NCBI GenBank assembly: GCA_003218475.1
Contig: QHNR01000071.1
Coordinates: forward strand, 1 to 54,884
Direction of reading: 5' to 3'
Length of the DNA stretch: 54,884 nt
From: Verrucomicrobiota bacterium
GTDB lineage: Bacteria; Verrucomicrobiota; Verrucomicrobiia; Chthoniobacterales; UBA10450
Part shown: positions 18,094-27,154 of the stretch, in pieces
Position numbering within the stretch: the stretch's first letter is position 1
How the letters are laid out: each line of letters starts with the position of its first letter
Program-made: the position numbers and the translations under genes
Notes under the pieces: model-generated
Told to the model about the DNA's origin: nothing
The model's database searches: none
What the model saw: the letters and a program-made list of their open reading frames with translations, nothing else

Positions 18094-18190
18094 CTACGTA
18101 AGCTGAAACACTGCGCTGCCTAGGATCTGTCCGTTGATCTTGATGTCGACGCGATAGGTACCTGGTTTGCGGAAATCTTTCGGATTTGAA
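18094..18190 (-). pseudogene. C-terminal fragment of an exported beta-domain protein
   Basis: The reverse strand reads KDFRKPGTYRVDIKINGQ then ILGSAVFQLT and a stop. This resembles the C-terminal end of the protein at 21736-22749 (APGDYRVEFYVDDVLVDVVK). Upstream the same frame runs into repeats and small hairpins, without a credible gene body. I read it as the remnant of a truncated gene. A 72-residue frame starting at 18312 is possible but unlike any family I know. Confidence 0.4.
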
Positions 18191-18382
18191 AATCCTGACC
18201 TTGGTACAGCCTTAGGGCGATATAGGTAATCTGCCGACGGCTGCCTATCAGGGAACATTCCTGATTTTTGGTATAGGAGAATCCCGATGCCTATCGGGTT
18301 TTGTGTCAACAATCCGATGTGTTATCCGCGATATCCGTGGTTCTGAACAGATCCGCGTCCGGACGGCGCGCAGGTAAGAAAT
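18191..18382. other. Gap with small hairpins between two gene fragments
   Basis: Holds ATCAGG...CCTGAT followed by five Ts (18247-18269), CCCGAT-GCCT-ATCGGG (18283-18298), and a degenerate GTGTTATCCGCGATATCCGTGG repeat near 18320. No gene seen. Bases 17978-18093, between the kinase start and the fragment, also show nothing recognisable. Confidence 0.5.
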
Positions 18383-20065
18383 TTAGTTCGGCGGTTTGGA
18401 AACCGTTGTTCCTTGTTTGGGCGTAAACGCGCCGTTGCCTTCGTCGAGATAAATTGTCGAGCCGACGCGGGAGATTCGAAGTGATTGTCGCCAGCCTCCC
18501 GTTGGAAAATTTCTTGTCGCTTCGACCGTTTTCGTCTCCGGCTTTAACGCCGGCACATCGATGTCAGTCATCGCTTCGGACAAAACCCTGCCATCCAATT
18601 GTTGTGGCAGTGTGATCCCGAGAATCCGCAGGATTGTCGGGGCGAGATCGACATTTCCGGTTGGTAAATCGTCCACTTCACCGCGTGGATAATCCGGGCC
18701 AGCGACGATCAATATGTTGTGCATATCGAATCGGCTGAGAGTGGCGTGTGTCCCCTTCCCCGCTGCTCGTTGCCAGTCCGCGTCAATCATTCCCGGAAAG
18801 CCGAATTGGTTTTGCGAGTCGTTCCAGCGGAACGCCATCACGACATCAGGCGCATGGTCATTGCTTGCCGCGCCGTAGCCTGACGAAGGCGGGTGAATCA
18901 TCGCTTGCTCGAGGCCGAACGTTCCTTGCAGCGGCTTTCGAGTGAAAATAACTCCGGCAAAATCTGATTGCTGCAAAAATTCAATCAGACGGCGCGTCAG
19001 CGTCTCGTCGTGTCCGATGACATAAAAAAGAACGCTCCCGCCGTTCCCAGCCAGAATGATTTCTCCAGGTTTCGGCTCGTCGGTGAATTCGGTCTTCGCG
19101 CCGAAACCGGCGTCGTTCAAAATTTTTCGCAAATCGATCGAGCGCCTGATCGTGGAAAAGCCATGATCGGAGACGACAAATAGATCTGTTGTTTCACGTG
19201 CTTTTTGTCGGTCCAACGCCGATAGAACGGCCGCGAGGTTTTCATCGGCGGACTTGATCGCAGTAAGCGCCGGCGGCGCTCCCGGCGCGGACTCGTGCTG
19301 TGTAAGATCAGGTTCGCCTAACCAAAGAATCGAAAGAGCCGGCACACCACCTTTCCAAAGAAAATCGGTCATCACTTTCGTTGTCCAGGCGTCCTGTTGC
19401 ACATGGCCGGATGGAAACGGACCCAGCACGTCGGTGATCGGAGCTATTGCATCGCCCGAAAACGATTTGCCTGCGAACAGCGTGACGCTGTTTCTTACGT
19501 AGGCTTGCAAATGTAGCGCATGCGTCCCGCTTGCATCGTCTGCGGAAAGCAAGCCAGAGGCATGCCCTACACTGCGATCCAGCAACAGACCGACAGTCTT
19601 TGCTGACGCGATTACCGTGCGTCCGCCTGCGCGCTGGACGAGTTCGACGATGGTTGAAAGGGAAACATATTTTCCACCGGAGAGTTCATCTCCTCTCTTC
19701 ACCACCGCTGGATTCTCGACATCGATTGCGTGGCGAGAATCGATGTCCGGGCGGTACACATGGTTCGCGATGATCCCGTTCCTTCCGGGATAAACACCAG
19801 TAATGAGCGCCGTTCCGTTCACCATCGTCGCGCTGGGATAGACGGAATGATGATTGCGAAAAGTGACTCCCTCATGCGCAAGCTTCCACAGCGTGGGCGT
19901 GTTTTGTGCGCTCACGAAATCCGGTCGCATCCCGTCCCAGACGACGACCACAACATGCCGCGATTCATTCGATATCTCCCCCGCGGACGCAACCACGGAA
20001 AGTCCGCACGTCATCGCGAACACAAGCGGCAAGCGCAACCTCGGCGCGATATGGCGAACTTGCAC
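18383..20065 (-). CDS. Alkaline-phosphatase-superfamily phosphodiesterase/nucleotide pyrophosphatase, exported
   Basis: 560 residues with a signal peptide (cleavage probably near VVASAGE). Features of type I phosphodiesterase/NPP enzymes: VVVVVWDGMRPDF (metal Asp), the nucleophile Thr in YPSATMVNGTALITG, WLGEPDLTQHESAPG (Asp and His ligands), FVVSDHGFS (Asp-His pair), and GTHATLSRFDMHNILIVAGP near the C-terminal end. It should hydrolyse phosphodiester or pyrophosphate bonds outside the cytoplasm; the substrate cannot be predicted. It begins one base after the stop of the upstream transporter gene, so the two are probably cotranscribed. Confidence 0.87.
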   Translation of the reverse strand: MQVRHIAPRLRLPLVFAMTCGLSVVASAGEISNESRHVVVVVWDGMRPDFVSAQNTPTLWKLAHEGVTFRNHHSVYPSATMVNGTALITGVYPGRNGIIANHVYRPDIDSRHAIDVENPAVVKRGDELSGGKYVSLSTIVELVQRAGGRTVIASAKTVGLLLDRSVGHASGLLSADDASGTHALHLQAYVRNSVTLFAGKSFSGDAIAPITDVLGPFPSGHVQQDAWTTKVMTDFLWKGGVPALSILWLGEPDLTQHESAPGAPPALTAIKSADENLAAVLSALDRQKARETTDLFVVSDHGFSTIRRSIDLRKILNDAGFGAKTEFTDEPKPGEIILAGNGGSVLFYVIGHDETLTRRLIEFLQQSDFAGVIFTRKPLQGTFGLEQAMIHPPSSGYGAASNDHAPDVVMAFRWNDSQNQFGFPGMIDADWQRAAGKGTHATLSRFDMHNILIVAGPDYPRGEVDDLPTGNVDLAPTILRILGITLPQQLDGRVLSEAMTDIDVPALKPETKTVEATRNFPTGGWRQSLRISRVGSTIYLDEGNGAFTPKQGTTVSKPPN

Positions 20066-20066
20066 T

Positions 20067-21662
20067 CTAGGTACCCGGAGGTTGCGCGCGCGTCGCGCGG
20101 CCGCTGATCAATAGCAACGAGGTGATCCCGCTCGCCAGCGCTAGTGCAGCGCCAAGAACCATGACGCCGCGAAAACCGTGTACAAAAGATTCGTCAATCG
20201 CCTGACGAACAGGCTGCTGCAATGGCGGCGCAAGCTCTTTCGGAATTTTTATGGCGGCGAGATTGATTCGTTGGTTGGCAAGTGAGGTTTGCACGGAAGC
20301 GGGCAGCCGGAGCTGGGATAGGCGGGAATCAAGTGAATGATTAAAAACATTCAGCATTAAGATGCCGAATACTGCGATCGCGAGCAGACCGGCGACGCGC
20401 GAGACGGCGTTGTTGATTCCTGATGCGATGCCTACGCGGTTTCCAGGGACGGAGTTCATAACAAGCGTAGTTAAGGGCGCAACGCTGACTGCCATACCGA
20501 GACCAAGCACAGCGACTGCCGGGAAAAACTTACTCCAATAGTGCGCGCCAACTCCTGGAACGACAAAAAGAGCAAAGCCAATCGCGGCGATGATCGGACC
20601 GAGGACCAGTGGAAGTCTGCCGCCATAGCGTTCCACAAGTCCGCCAGACCAACGCGATAGAAAAAACATAATCAGAATAAACGGAAGCAACGCAGCGCCC
20701 GCAGCCGTGGCTGTGTAGCCTTGCACTTGAATCAGGTTTAACGGCAAGAAAAAGAGCGTGCCGCCAAGCGCGCTGTAAAGAAACAGGGTGAGTAAATTTG
20801 CCCCGGTGAAATCGCGCGAACGAAAGAGCGCAAGCGGTAACATTGGATTCTTTGCGCGTGCTTCGACCAGCAAGAAGAGGATTAGAAAAAAAGTGCCCCC
20901 AGTCAGCGCCGCGATGACGGCGGGGTGACCAAAATGCAACCGCGAGGATTCGATCAAGCCGTAAATAAGCGATCCAAGACCGATAGTTGCGAGCGTCGCG
21001 CCCAGCCAGTCGAGTCGCGCCTTTTGGTTTTCATCCCGGCTTTCGGGAACTCGCCATAGGGATATAATCAACACGGCCGCCGCCAACGGTAGATTAATAA
21101 AGAACACCGCGCGCCATGATACGTGCTCGATCAACCACCCGCCGAGAACCGGACCGATCGCCGCAGTGATAGCAGTAAAGCCGGACCACGTCCCGATCGC
21201 ATGGCCGCGATCTTGATCACGAAAAGATGCGCTGATGATGGCGAGACTTCCTGGCACCAGAAGAGCGCCGCCAGCGCCTTGCATCGCGCGGGCGAAGATC
21301 AATTCACGGACATTAGTCGCGAAACCGCACCACGCCGAAGCGAGAGAGAAAATTGCGACGCCGGCGATGAAAATGCGGCGACGCCCGTAGTAATCTCCCA
21401 ATGATCCTCCCATGAGCAGCAATGCGGAAAGCAGAAGCGAGTACGATTCGACGACCCATTGAACGTCAATGACAGTTGCACCCAAACTTTGCTGCAAGGC
21501 TGGCAGCGCCACGTTGACAGCGGTCCCGTCAATAAAGGCCATACTTGAGCCCAGAATTGTCGCGGCGAGGATCCACGGGCCCGAAGTCCTTGCGCACGGC
21601 GCGACTGCAGCCTTCGAATGAATCAGGACTTCATCGCAGGGTTGTTGAACGAAAGTTGCCAT
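20067..21662 (-). CDS. DHA2-family MFS multidrug transporter (EmrB/QacA type)
   Basis: 531 residues with about 14 predicted membrane helices. TM1 contains the DHA2 motif region LGSSMAFIDGTAVNVALPALQ, motif A is LGDYYGRRRIFIAG and motif C-like AAIGPVLGGWLIEHVSWRAVFFIN follows. A large soluble stretch lies between the last two helices (SLDSRLSQLRLPAS). Probably a proton-driven efflux pump; the substrate is unknown. It is followed at once by the phosphodiesterase gene, an unusual partner. Confidence 0.9.
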   Translation of the reverse strand: MATFVQQPCDEVLIHSKAAVAPCARTSGPWILAATILGSSMAFIDGTAVNVALPALQQSLGATVIDVQWVVESYSLLLSALLLMGGSLGDYYGRRRIFIAGVAIFSLASAWCGFATNVRELIFARAMQGAGGALLVPGSLAIISASFRDQDRGHAIGTWSGFTAITAAIGPVLGGWLIEHVSWRAVFFINLPLAAAVLIISLWRVPESRDENQKARLDWLGATLATIGLGSLIYGLIESSRLHFGHPAVIAALTGGTFFLILFLLVEARAKNPMLPLALFRSRDFTGANLLTLFLYSALGGTLFFLPLNLIQVQGYTATAAGAALLPFILIMFFLSRWSGGLVERYGGRLPLVLGPIIAAIGFALFVVPGVGAHYWSKFFPAVAVLGLGMAVSVAPLTTLVMNSVPGNRVGIASGINNAVSRVAGLLAIAVFGILMLNVFNHSLDSRLSQLRLPASVQTSLANQRINLAAIKIPKELAPPLQQPVRQAIDESFVHGFRGVMVLGAALALASGITSLLLISGRATRAQPPGT

Positions 21663-21735
21663 CTCGTGTCAGAATGCCTGTCGGGCGCAGTTCACATTGA
21701 CGCTGCGAGAATTTTCGCACTTTCCCAAGCGCAAA

Positions 21736-22749
21736 ATGAAAATCGCGATCTTAGTACTTACGCTAGCGCCGCTCGCTGTTGTCTGCGGCGACGAACTGAT
21801 TCCGACCGCCGTGGGCACCAGCTGGCGATACAACATGACAGAAGAAGTCGGCAAAGGTCTCAATGTTCCCAGTGCAAAACCAGATGCTGACGGGAAGATT
21901 CGCCTGCCGGTCGTGTATCGCATCGATGGGACTGAGAACATCGATGGGAAAGATCTTTTCAAATTCGAAATGCACAGGGGCAGCGCGATCACCAACACCG
22001 ACCTTCTTAGTGTAAATGACCAAGGAATTATTTGCTGGGCGCGGATTAATCTGGATGGCGAACTGGTTAAGTTTAATCCGCCGCAGACGATGATCGCCGC
22101 CCCGCTTAAGAAGGGCGCTGGCTGGGATTTCAATGGACAGGCCGGCGAATTAAAAGTGCATCAGCATTATGACGTGCTCGGGGAGGAAGATGTCAAGGTG
22201 GCGGCGGGCGAATTTCACGCGTTCCATATTCGTGGAGAGCAAACGTCGCCGAGCTCGATGACAATTGATCGCTGGTTCGCAACCGGCATTGGAATGGTAA
22301 AGGACGTGACGACAATGAACGCTGCCAGGGGAGATTTGCTCCAGCGCATTTCCCTGGAGTTAGTGGAACGGCCCAAAATAATGCCTCGGCCCGAAGTGAA
22401 ATCCGACGCGATCCCGAACCAGCTTTCGGTGAGTCTTGCAAAGGGACGGTTCGGCAAAGCGATAACGACTTTTTCATCGAGCACATTTCAGATCTACGCG
22501 CGCTGGCAAGGGCGGCGGTTACGACAAGGCGCAAAGGTGAAGGCTGTGTGGATCGCGGACAACATCGGCGAAGATTTCCCTCAAGACTACAAGGTGGACG
22601 AAGCCTCTACCGTCACTGAAACCCCGAGTGCACACGGTGCGTTTACGCTGACGCGACCCGAAGACGGTTGGGCGCCCGGCGATTATCGCGTGGAATTCTA
22701 CGTCGACGACGTCTTAGTAGATGTGGTGAAACTAAAGATTGTGGAATGA
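21736..22749 (+). CDS. Exported protein of unknown function
   Basis: 337 residues from ATG 21736 (MKIAILVLTLAPLAVVCGDEL), with a signal peptide that may end in a lipobox-like VVCG. An in-frame start at 21697 would put 13 polar residues in front of it. The N-terminal half (PTAVGTSWRYNMTEEVG ... VLGEEDVKVAAGEFHAFHIRGE) resembles domains seen in many exported proteins of this phylum. The C-terminal 110 residues look like a beta-sandwich (FSSSTFQIYARWQGRRLRQG ... GAPGDYRVEFYVDDV-type ending). I do not recognise a named family or function. Confidence 0.7.
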   Translation: MKIAILVLTLAPLAVVCGDELIPTAVGTSWRYNMTEEVGKGLNVPSAKPDADGKIRLPVVYRIDGTENIDGKDLFKFEMHRGSAITNTDLLSVNDQGIICWARINLDGELVKFNPPQTMIAAPLKKGAGWDFNGQAGELKVHQHYDVLGEEDVKVAAGEFHAFHIRGEQTSPSSMTIDRWFATGIGMVKDVTTMNAARGDLLQRISLELVERPKIMPRPEVKSDAIPNQLSVSLAKGRFGKAITTFSSSTFQIYARWQGRRLRQGAKVKAVWIADNIGEDFPQDYKVDEASTVTETPSAHGAFTLTRPEDGWAPGDYRVEFYVDDVLVDVVKLKIVE

Positions 22750-22754
22750 CTGTG

Positions 22755-22840
22755 ACGCAGACAATCCTGTCTGCGCATATCCGCTTGCAGGCTCACCGCA
22801 GCGAGTCCGTCCGGTGGCGGACAGGATTGCCTGCATCACC
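22755..22840. repeat. Intergenic palindromic repeat, same type as the holA insert
   Basis: GACGCAGACAATCCTGTCTGCG, then GCTCACCGCAGCGAGTCCGT and CCGGTGGCGGACAGGATTGCC. The CGAGTCCGTCC-GTGGCGGACA core is shared with the repeat inside holA (3202-3230). It fills most of the gap before 22901. Confidence 0.75.
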
Positions 22841-22900
22841 GATTTTCCTGAATCCAATGTCACTTGTGGCAGCATCATAATCGGAGGAGGCATAATTTGA

Positions 22901-23548
22901 ATGAAGAAGATTACGATTGTTTTTCTAGGGGTGTGTGTCGTTCTGGCCACTGGCTGCCACTTGGTAGGAATTCAAGGCAACGGCCACATTAAGACGGATG
23001 AACGCCCAGTCAGCCCGTTCGCCAACATCGATGTGAGAGGCGCTTTCACAATCGAGTGGCAAAGCGGGGCGCCCAGCCTCCGGATCACGACGGACGAAAA
23101 TCTGCTAGGGTACATCGATAGCAACGTTTCCGGCGACACACTGCACTTGCGCACACGCGAGCAGATCCGCCCAACGCATGGAGTTAAGGTGTTTATTTCA
23201 AGCCCGACGCGCACAGGAGCCAGAATCAGCGGTGCGGTTAAGCTTGTTGCAAAGCAGTTGACCGGCTCAAGATTTGCATTGGAATCGAGGGGCGCGTGCC
23301 AGGTCTCACTCGACGGAAACATTGACGAACTGCTCGCGGATATGACTGGCGCAAGCGAGTTAGCAGCCAATTCGTTGCAAACCAAAACTGCTGAAATCTC
23401 GACCACGGGCGCAGGTGACGCGGAGATCGCTGTCGCAGAGACGCTGAAAGTGGTCATCACCGGTGCTGGAAAGGTGAAGTACTCCGGCAGCCCTGCGACT
23501 GTTGAGAAGCACATCAGCGGCGCCGGCTCCATTAGGCACAGGGACTGA
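22901..23548 (+). CDS. DUF2807 (GIN-domain) lipoprotein
   Basis: 215 residues. Lipoprotein signal MKKITIVFLGVCVVLATGC with the lipid-modified Cys19. The body is a repetitive beta-helix-like domain of the DUF2807 family (IQGNGHIKTDERPVSPFANIDVRGAF near the start and ITGAGKVKYSG, HISGAGSIRHRD at the end). The function of the family is unknown. A ribosome binding site, GGAGG, lies 17-21 bases upstream of the start. Confidence 0.88.
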   Translation: MKKITIVFLGVCVVLATGCHLVGIQGNGHIKTDERPVSPFANIDVRGAFTIEWQSGAPSLRITTDENLLGYIDSNVSGDTLHLRTREQIRPTHGVKVFISSPTRTGARISGAVKLVAKQLTGSRFALESRGACQVSLDGNIDELLADMTGASELAANSLQTKTAEISTTGAGDAEIAVAETLKVVITGAGKVKYSGSPATVEKHISGAGSIRHRD

Positions 23549-23610
23549 TCGCTGGGAGCGCGGCTTCAAGGCGCCGTTGGGCGTTTAGCGTTTTCAACCC
23601 CATACTGACC

Positions 23611-23703
23611 TGTCATGTTGAACGGAGCGAAACATCTCTGGCTTTAACTTGGGGGTGCAGTCAAAGCAGTGATCAGAGATTCTTCGCGTGGCTCAGAATG
23701 ACA
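23611..23703. repeat. Dispersed repeat, second GTCAT...ATGAC copy
   Basis: Starts TGTCATGTTGAACGGAGCGA and ends CGTGGCTCAGAATGACA. The inverted ends and the AGCGGAG/ACGGAGCGAA motif match the copy at 3754-3853. The rest of the gap 23549-23822 contains no visible gene. Confidence 0.7.
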
Positions 23704-23822
23704 ACCTAGAATCTCGACAGTGCTAAAAAGATATTACCCCGTCCACAGGTCGGTGGGAAATTTAGTTGCATCGATCGCCGATACAGCTTCAGTCTCCGCG
23801 CACAAGTGTGTGAGCTGCATCT

Positions 23823-24446
23823 ATGCAAACGGGAAGACACGCCAAAATGATTCGCAGCCTTTCTTTCATCTTTGCATTTCTTCTGCTGGTCCATGCGGCC
23901 ACCGCCACAGACGAGAGATCGATTAAGGGCCTAAGTAAAGCCCTGGCAGGACTCGCGCATGATGTGGATCCGGCGGAAGCCGAGCTATTATCGGTAACGG
24001 CGCACACCAAAGCACGTAGTCTCAAGCGTGATTATCGCGTCGTTCTCAATCCCGAGTTTACCGTGTTCTTGGTCAACATCGGCATGCGAAAACGCGGCTG
24101 GTGCGGGCATTGGGCGCAGGACATCGGCGCGCGCCTGAAAGAACTCAACCTCAAGACGCTCGTGCTTCACTGGGGCGTTGCTTACGATCACACATCGAGC
24201 GAAAACAATTGCCTGGTAGTCACTGCGCGTAATCAGCCTTTCCAAGACGGAATCATCCTCGATGGCTGGCGCAGGGCCGGTCGGTTATTCTGGTGTCCTG
24301 TCATAAAAGACGACGAATACGAGATGGAACAGCACTACGGCCACTCCGGCATCACCATGTGGAGAGCAAACATGCAATGGAGCGCCTGGCTGCAGGATAA
24401 GGAGACCGCCGAAAACACGTCGGAAACAGCCGCCGCGCCGCGCTGA
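23823..24446 (+). CDS. Exported protein of unknown function with conserved Cys and His
   Basis: 207 residues; ATG 23847 (MIRSLSFIFAFLLLVHAATA) is an equally good start and gives a clean signal peptide. Conserved-looking features: RGWCGHWAQDIGARL, LHWGVAYDHTSSENNCLVV, FQDGIILDGWRRAGRLFWCPV. The Cys in WCGHW followed by a His-rich segment and Asn suggests a papain- or transglutaminase-like fold, but I cannot name a family. Neighbours give no clue. Confidence 0.65.
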   Translation: MQTGRHAKMIRSLSFIFAFLLLVHAATATDERSIKGLSKALAGLAHDVDPAEAELLSVTAHTKARSLKRDYRVVLNPEFTVFLVNIGMRKRGWCGHWAQDIGARLKELNLKTLVLHWGVAYDHTSSENNCLVVTARNQPFQDGIILDGWRRAGRLFWCPVIKDDEYEMEQHYGHSGITMWRANMQWSAWLQDKETAENTSETAAAPR

Positions 24447-24549
24447 CTTTCATAGCTAAGACCGCGGTGGCTACCGCGGGACAGCTTTGCGTCCGGCGCC
24501 AGCATGAATCTTTTCCGGCTTTCTTGATTCGTACATGCTTAACTGCTGG

Positions 24550-24951
24550 CTAGGGATTCGCGTGTTCAAGCGCCACTGCGAAGGGATGCAACTCTGCGGT
24601 CATTAATCCGGCCGAGACGGTGGGATCGGCTGCCATGAACGCGCGCGCGGCCGCTTCATCGGATGCCCTAAAGATCGCAATGCCAAATGTCTTATCACCT
24701 GGCTCTTTTGTGCGTCCAGCCAGAATCAACTGACCGGATTTTGTCGCTTCCTGGAATCGAGCGAAGTGTCGCTCCAACACTGCATTGTCCTCTTTTGTCC
24801 AGTTCTTGTCGTCGTACAAACGTGGCACGAGTCTTAGCACATAGATAAACTCTTTCGGCTTGCCGGCTTCAGGAGTCTGCGCGTCCAACGAATGGCTCAC
24901 CGCGCAAATGCAAGTGATCAACATGAATAATTGGCAGGATCGGTTGTTCAT
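24550..24951 (-). CDS. Exported YciI-like domain protein
   Basis: 133 residues from ATG 24951 (MNNRSCQLFMLITCICAVSH, a signal peptide); an upstream ATG at 24966 is also in frame. The mature part has the YCII-type ferredoxin-like fold pattern YVLRLVPRL ... VLERHFARFQEATKSGQLILAG ... GIAIFRASDEAAARAFMAADP, with the usual His in ERHFAR. Its biochemical role is not known. Confidence 0.7.
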   Translation of the reverse strand: MNNRSCQLFMLITCICAVSHSLDAQTPEAGKPKEFIYVLRLVPRLYDDKNWTKEDNAVLERHFARFQEATKSGQLILAGRTKEPGDKTFGIAIFRASDEAAARAFMAADPTVSAGLMTAELHPFAVALEHANP

Positions 24952-25107
24952 ATCGTGGTGCGTCACGTTGCGTCCTTGACGGACTTTGTGCGAGGCTTCT
25001 TTGCTTGAATTCTAAAGTTGTCTTCGTCGACAACTCCGAAAACTTCGCGAGAATCCGGCCTTTCTTTTCCTGCTTTCCTCGCTTGCTGACTCGTTCATGT
25101 TTCGTAG

Positions 25108-26457
25108 GTGTCTAAATTCATACTGATTGGCAGCGGTCTCGCAGGTGGTTTGCTCGCTGCGTATTTGGGCCGGCGCGGATACGATGTCGATCTCTACGAG
25201 CGACGCGCTGATCCGCGCGAAGGCAACATTGTCGGCGGGCGTTCGATCAATCTGGCGATTTCAACGCGGGGCATTCATGCGCTCGAACAGATTGGGATCG
25301 CTGATGAAGCATTGCAACACGCCATCCCGATGCGCGGCCGGATGATTCACGATAGATCCGGCGCATTACATTTCAGTCCGTACGATGTCGATCCGAAAAA
25401 CTGTATCAACTCAATCGGACGCGGCGCGCTCAACACGACCGTTATCGAAGCTGCGCAGCGATATCCAAACGTGCGCGTCTACTTCAATCACAAATGCACC
25501 GACGTCGATCTCGACTCTGCGACCGCCCATTTGGAGAGAACCGATCGCGCTGTAGAGGCCGCTGTCTCAGCGGCAAATCCAAAGATCATCCCCGCACACG
25601 GTGACGCAGTGATCGGCGTCGATGGCGCGTTCTCCGCTGTGAGACAATCGATGCAGATGCAGATCAATCGCTTCGAGTACGACGAGAGTTATCTAGCGCA
25701 TGGCTACAAAGAATTGACGATCCCGCCTGCGCCGGATGGCTCGTGGCAAATGGAAAAGAACGCGCTCCACATCTGGCCGCGCAAAAGTTTCATGATGATC
25801 GCGCTGCCAAATCCTGACGGGTCATTCACCTGCACATTGTTTTGGGAGTTCGAAGGGCCGCGGAGTTTTGCCACTACAAAAACCGATGGCGGCGTTCGCC
25901 GATTTTTTGATGAGGAATTTCCCGACGCGGTGCCGCTCATGCCAACATTGCTCGAAGATTTTCGCCAAAATCCAACGGGATCACTGGTAACCATCCGGTG
26001 TGCACCATGGTATTACAAAGACAAGGTCACGCTGGTCGGCGACGCCGCGCACGCGGTCGTGCCGTTTTATGGGCAGGGGATGAACGCTGCCTTCGAAGAT
26101 TGCGTTGTGCTAGACGAATGCCTCGAAGAATTTCCAGACAATCGCGAGCGCGCCTTCGGCGAATACTTTTCCCGCCGGAAAGTAAACGCCGACGCTCTTG
26201 CCGATCTTGCGATCGGAAATTTCATTGAGATGCGCGACAAAACCGCGTCGAAAACATTCCGGGCAAAGAAAAAACTCGATCACTTCCTTGAAGCGGTGCT
26301 ACCCGGAATTTATCTGCCGCTCTACACAATGGTCACGTTCACGCGAATTCCATACGCAACCGCCGCCAAACGCGCTCGAACTCAGGATGCGATCGTTTAC
26401 ACGGCGCTGATTGCAATCGTTTTAATCATCGCGCTGTTGATCTTCCACTTCGTCTGA
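25108..26457 (+). CDS. kmo: Kynurenine 3-monooxygenase
   Basis: FAD- and NADPH-dependent hydroxylation of L-kynurenine to 3-hydroxykynurenine. 449 residues starting at GTG 25108. FAD-binding GSGLAGGLLAAYLGRRGYDV at the N terminus, ERRADPREGNIVGGRSINLAIS (family-specific), VIGVDGAFSAVR and the second FAD motif LVGDAAHAVVPFYGQGMNAAFEDC. A hydrophobic C-terminal helix (residues 430-449) probably anchors it to the membrane, as in other KMOs. Around residues 148-158, extra sequence AVEAAVSAANP is encoded by TGTAGAGGCCGCTGTCTCAG, like the palindrome at 31070, suggesting a small repeat insertion. First gene of a kynurenine-pathway region. Confidence 0.94.
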   Translation: MSKFILIGSGLAGGLLAAYLGRRGYDVDLYERRADPREGNIVGGRSINLAISTRGIHALEQIGIADEALQHAIPMRGRMIHDRSGALHFSPYDVDPKNCINSIGRGALNTTVIEAAQRYPNVRVYFNHKCTDVDLDSATAHLERTDRAVEAAVSAANPKIIPAHGDAVIGVDGAFSAVRQSMQMQINRFEYDESYLAHGYKELTIPPAPDGSWQMEKNALHIWPRKSFMMIALPNPDGSFTCTLFWEFEGPRSFATTKTDGGVRRFFDEEFPDAVPLMPTLLEDFRQNPTGSLVTIRCAPWYYKDKVTLVGDAAHAVVPFYGQGMNAAFEDCVVLDECLEEFPDNRERAFGEYFSRRKVNADALADLAIGNFIEMRDKTASKTFRAKKKLDHFLEAVLPGIYLPLYTMVTFTRIPYATAAKRARTQDAIVYTALIAIVLIIALLIFHFV

Positions 26458-26496
26458 GCTTTGCGATTGCAATGCTGACCGGCTAAGCTGCCGGAC

Positions 26497-27015
26497 ATGA
26501 GTGCCGATCTCGCGCAGCTTGCCGCCGACCGTTACGAAATTGCCGACGCGTTGCATCGCTTCGCATTCGGCCTCGATCATGGCGACGCGGATTCGCTGGC
26601 CTCGACGCTCACGGAAGATTGCATTCTGGATTTTCGACCAGCCGGAAAAAAACTCGGGCTCGATTTTCCGAAGTTGACCGGCAGGCAGGCGATCGTTGAC
26701 GCGCTGATTCCGCTACTTGGTCCGCTCGATACCAGTCACACCATCAGCAATCTTCAAATCGAGATCAGCGACGATTCGGCCACACTCTATGGATATGTAC
26801 TGGCGCAACATTTCATGCCGCGGCAAGGTCCGAAGCCGGGCGCGGAAAACGCGCTCCTGATGAATCGTTACGATTGCGAACTGACGCGCGACGGCGAGAA
26901 ATGGCGTTTCAAACGCATGATGATCGACAACGCGTGGGCGCAAGGCAATCCCGAGATCATCAACGCGCTGGCAGTGCACCGGCTGCTGAGCGCGAAATCG
27001 AAACCGCCGAAATAG
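26497..27015 (+). CDS. NTF2-like (SnoaL-type) protein
   Basis: 172 residues. The start pattern DRYEIADALHRFAFGLDHGDADSLASTLTED and the later strand-rich part (HTISNLQIEISDDSATLYGYV ... RYDCELTRDGEKWRFKRMMID) fit the alpha+beta cone of the SnoaL_4/NTF2-like fold. Members include cyclases, isomerases and non-enzymatic partners. Its position 40 bp after kmo and ahead of other kynurenine genes suggests a related role, but this is only context. Confidence 0.75.
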   Translation: MSADLAQLAADRYEIADALHRFAFGLDHGDADSLASTLTEDCILDFRPAGKKLGLDFPKLTGRQAIVDALIPLLGPLDTSHTISNLQIEISDDSATLYGYVLAQHFMPRQGPKPGAENALLMNRYDCELTRDGEKWRFKRMMIDNAWAQGNPEIINALAVHRLLSAKSKPPK

Positions 27016-27154
27016 TCCGGGCCGAGCGTTTGCCTGCCCCGCGCGTACTCACTTGATAAAGCAGGTTCACCAGCAAGCGTAAGTATCAACGCCAGATCCA
27101 ATCGCGTTCGGCGCAGCATTGATAAATTAGAATCTTAACGTTAAAATCATTACT

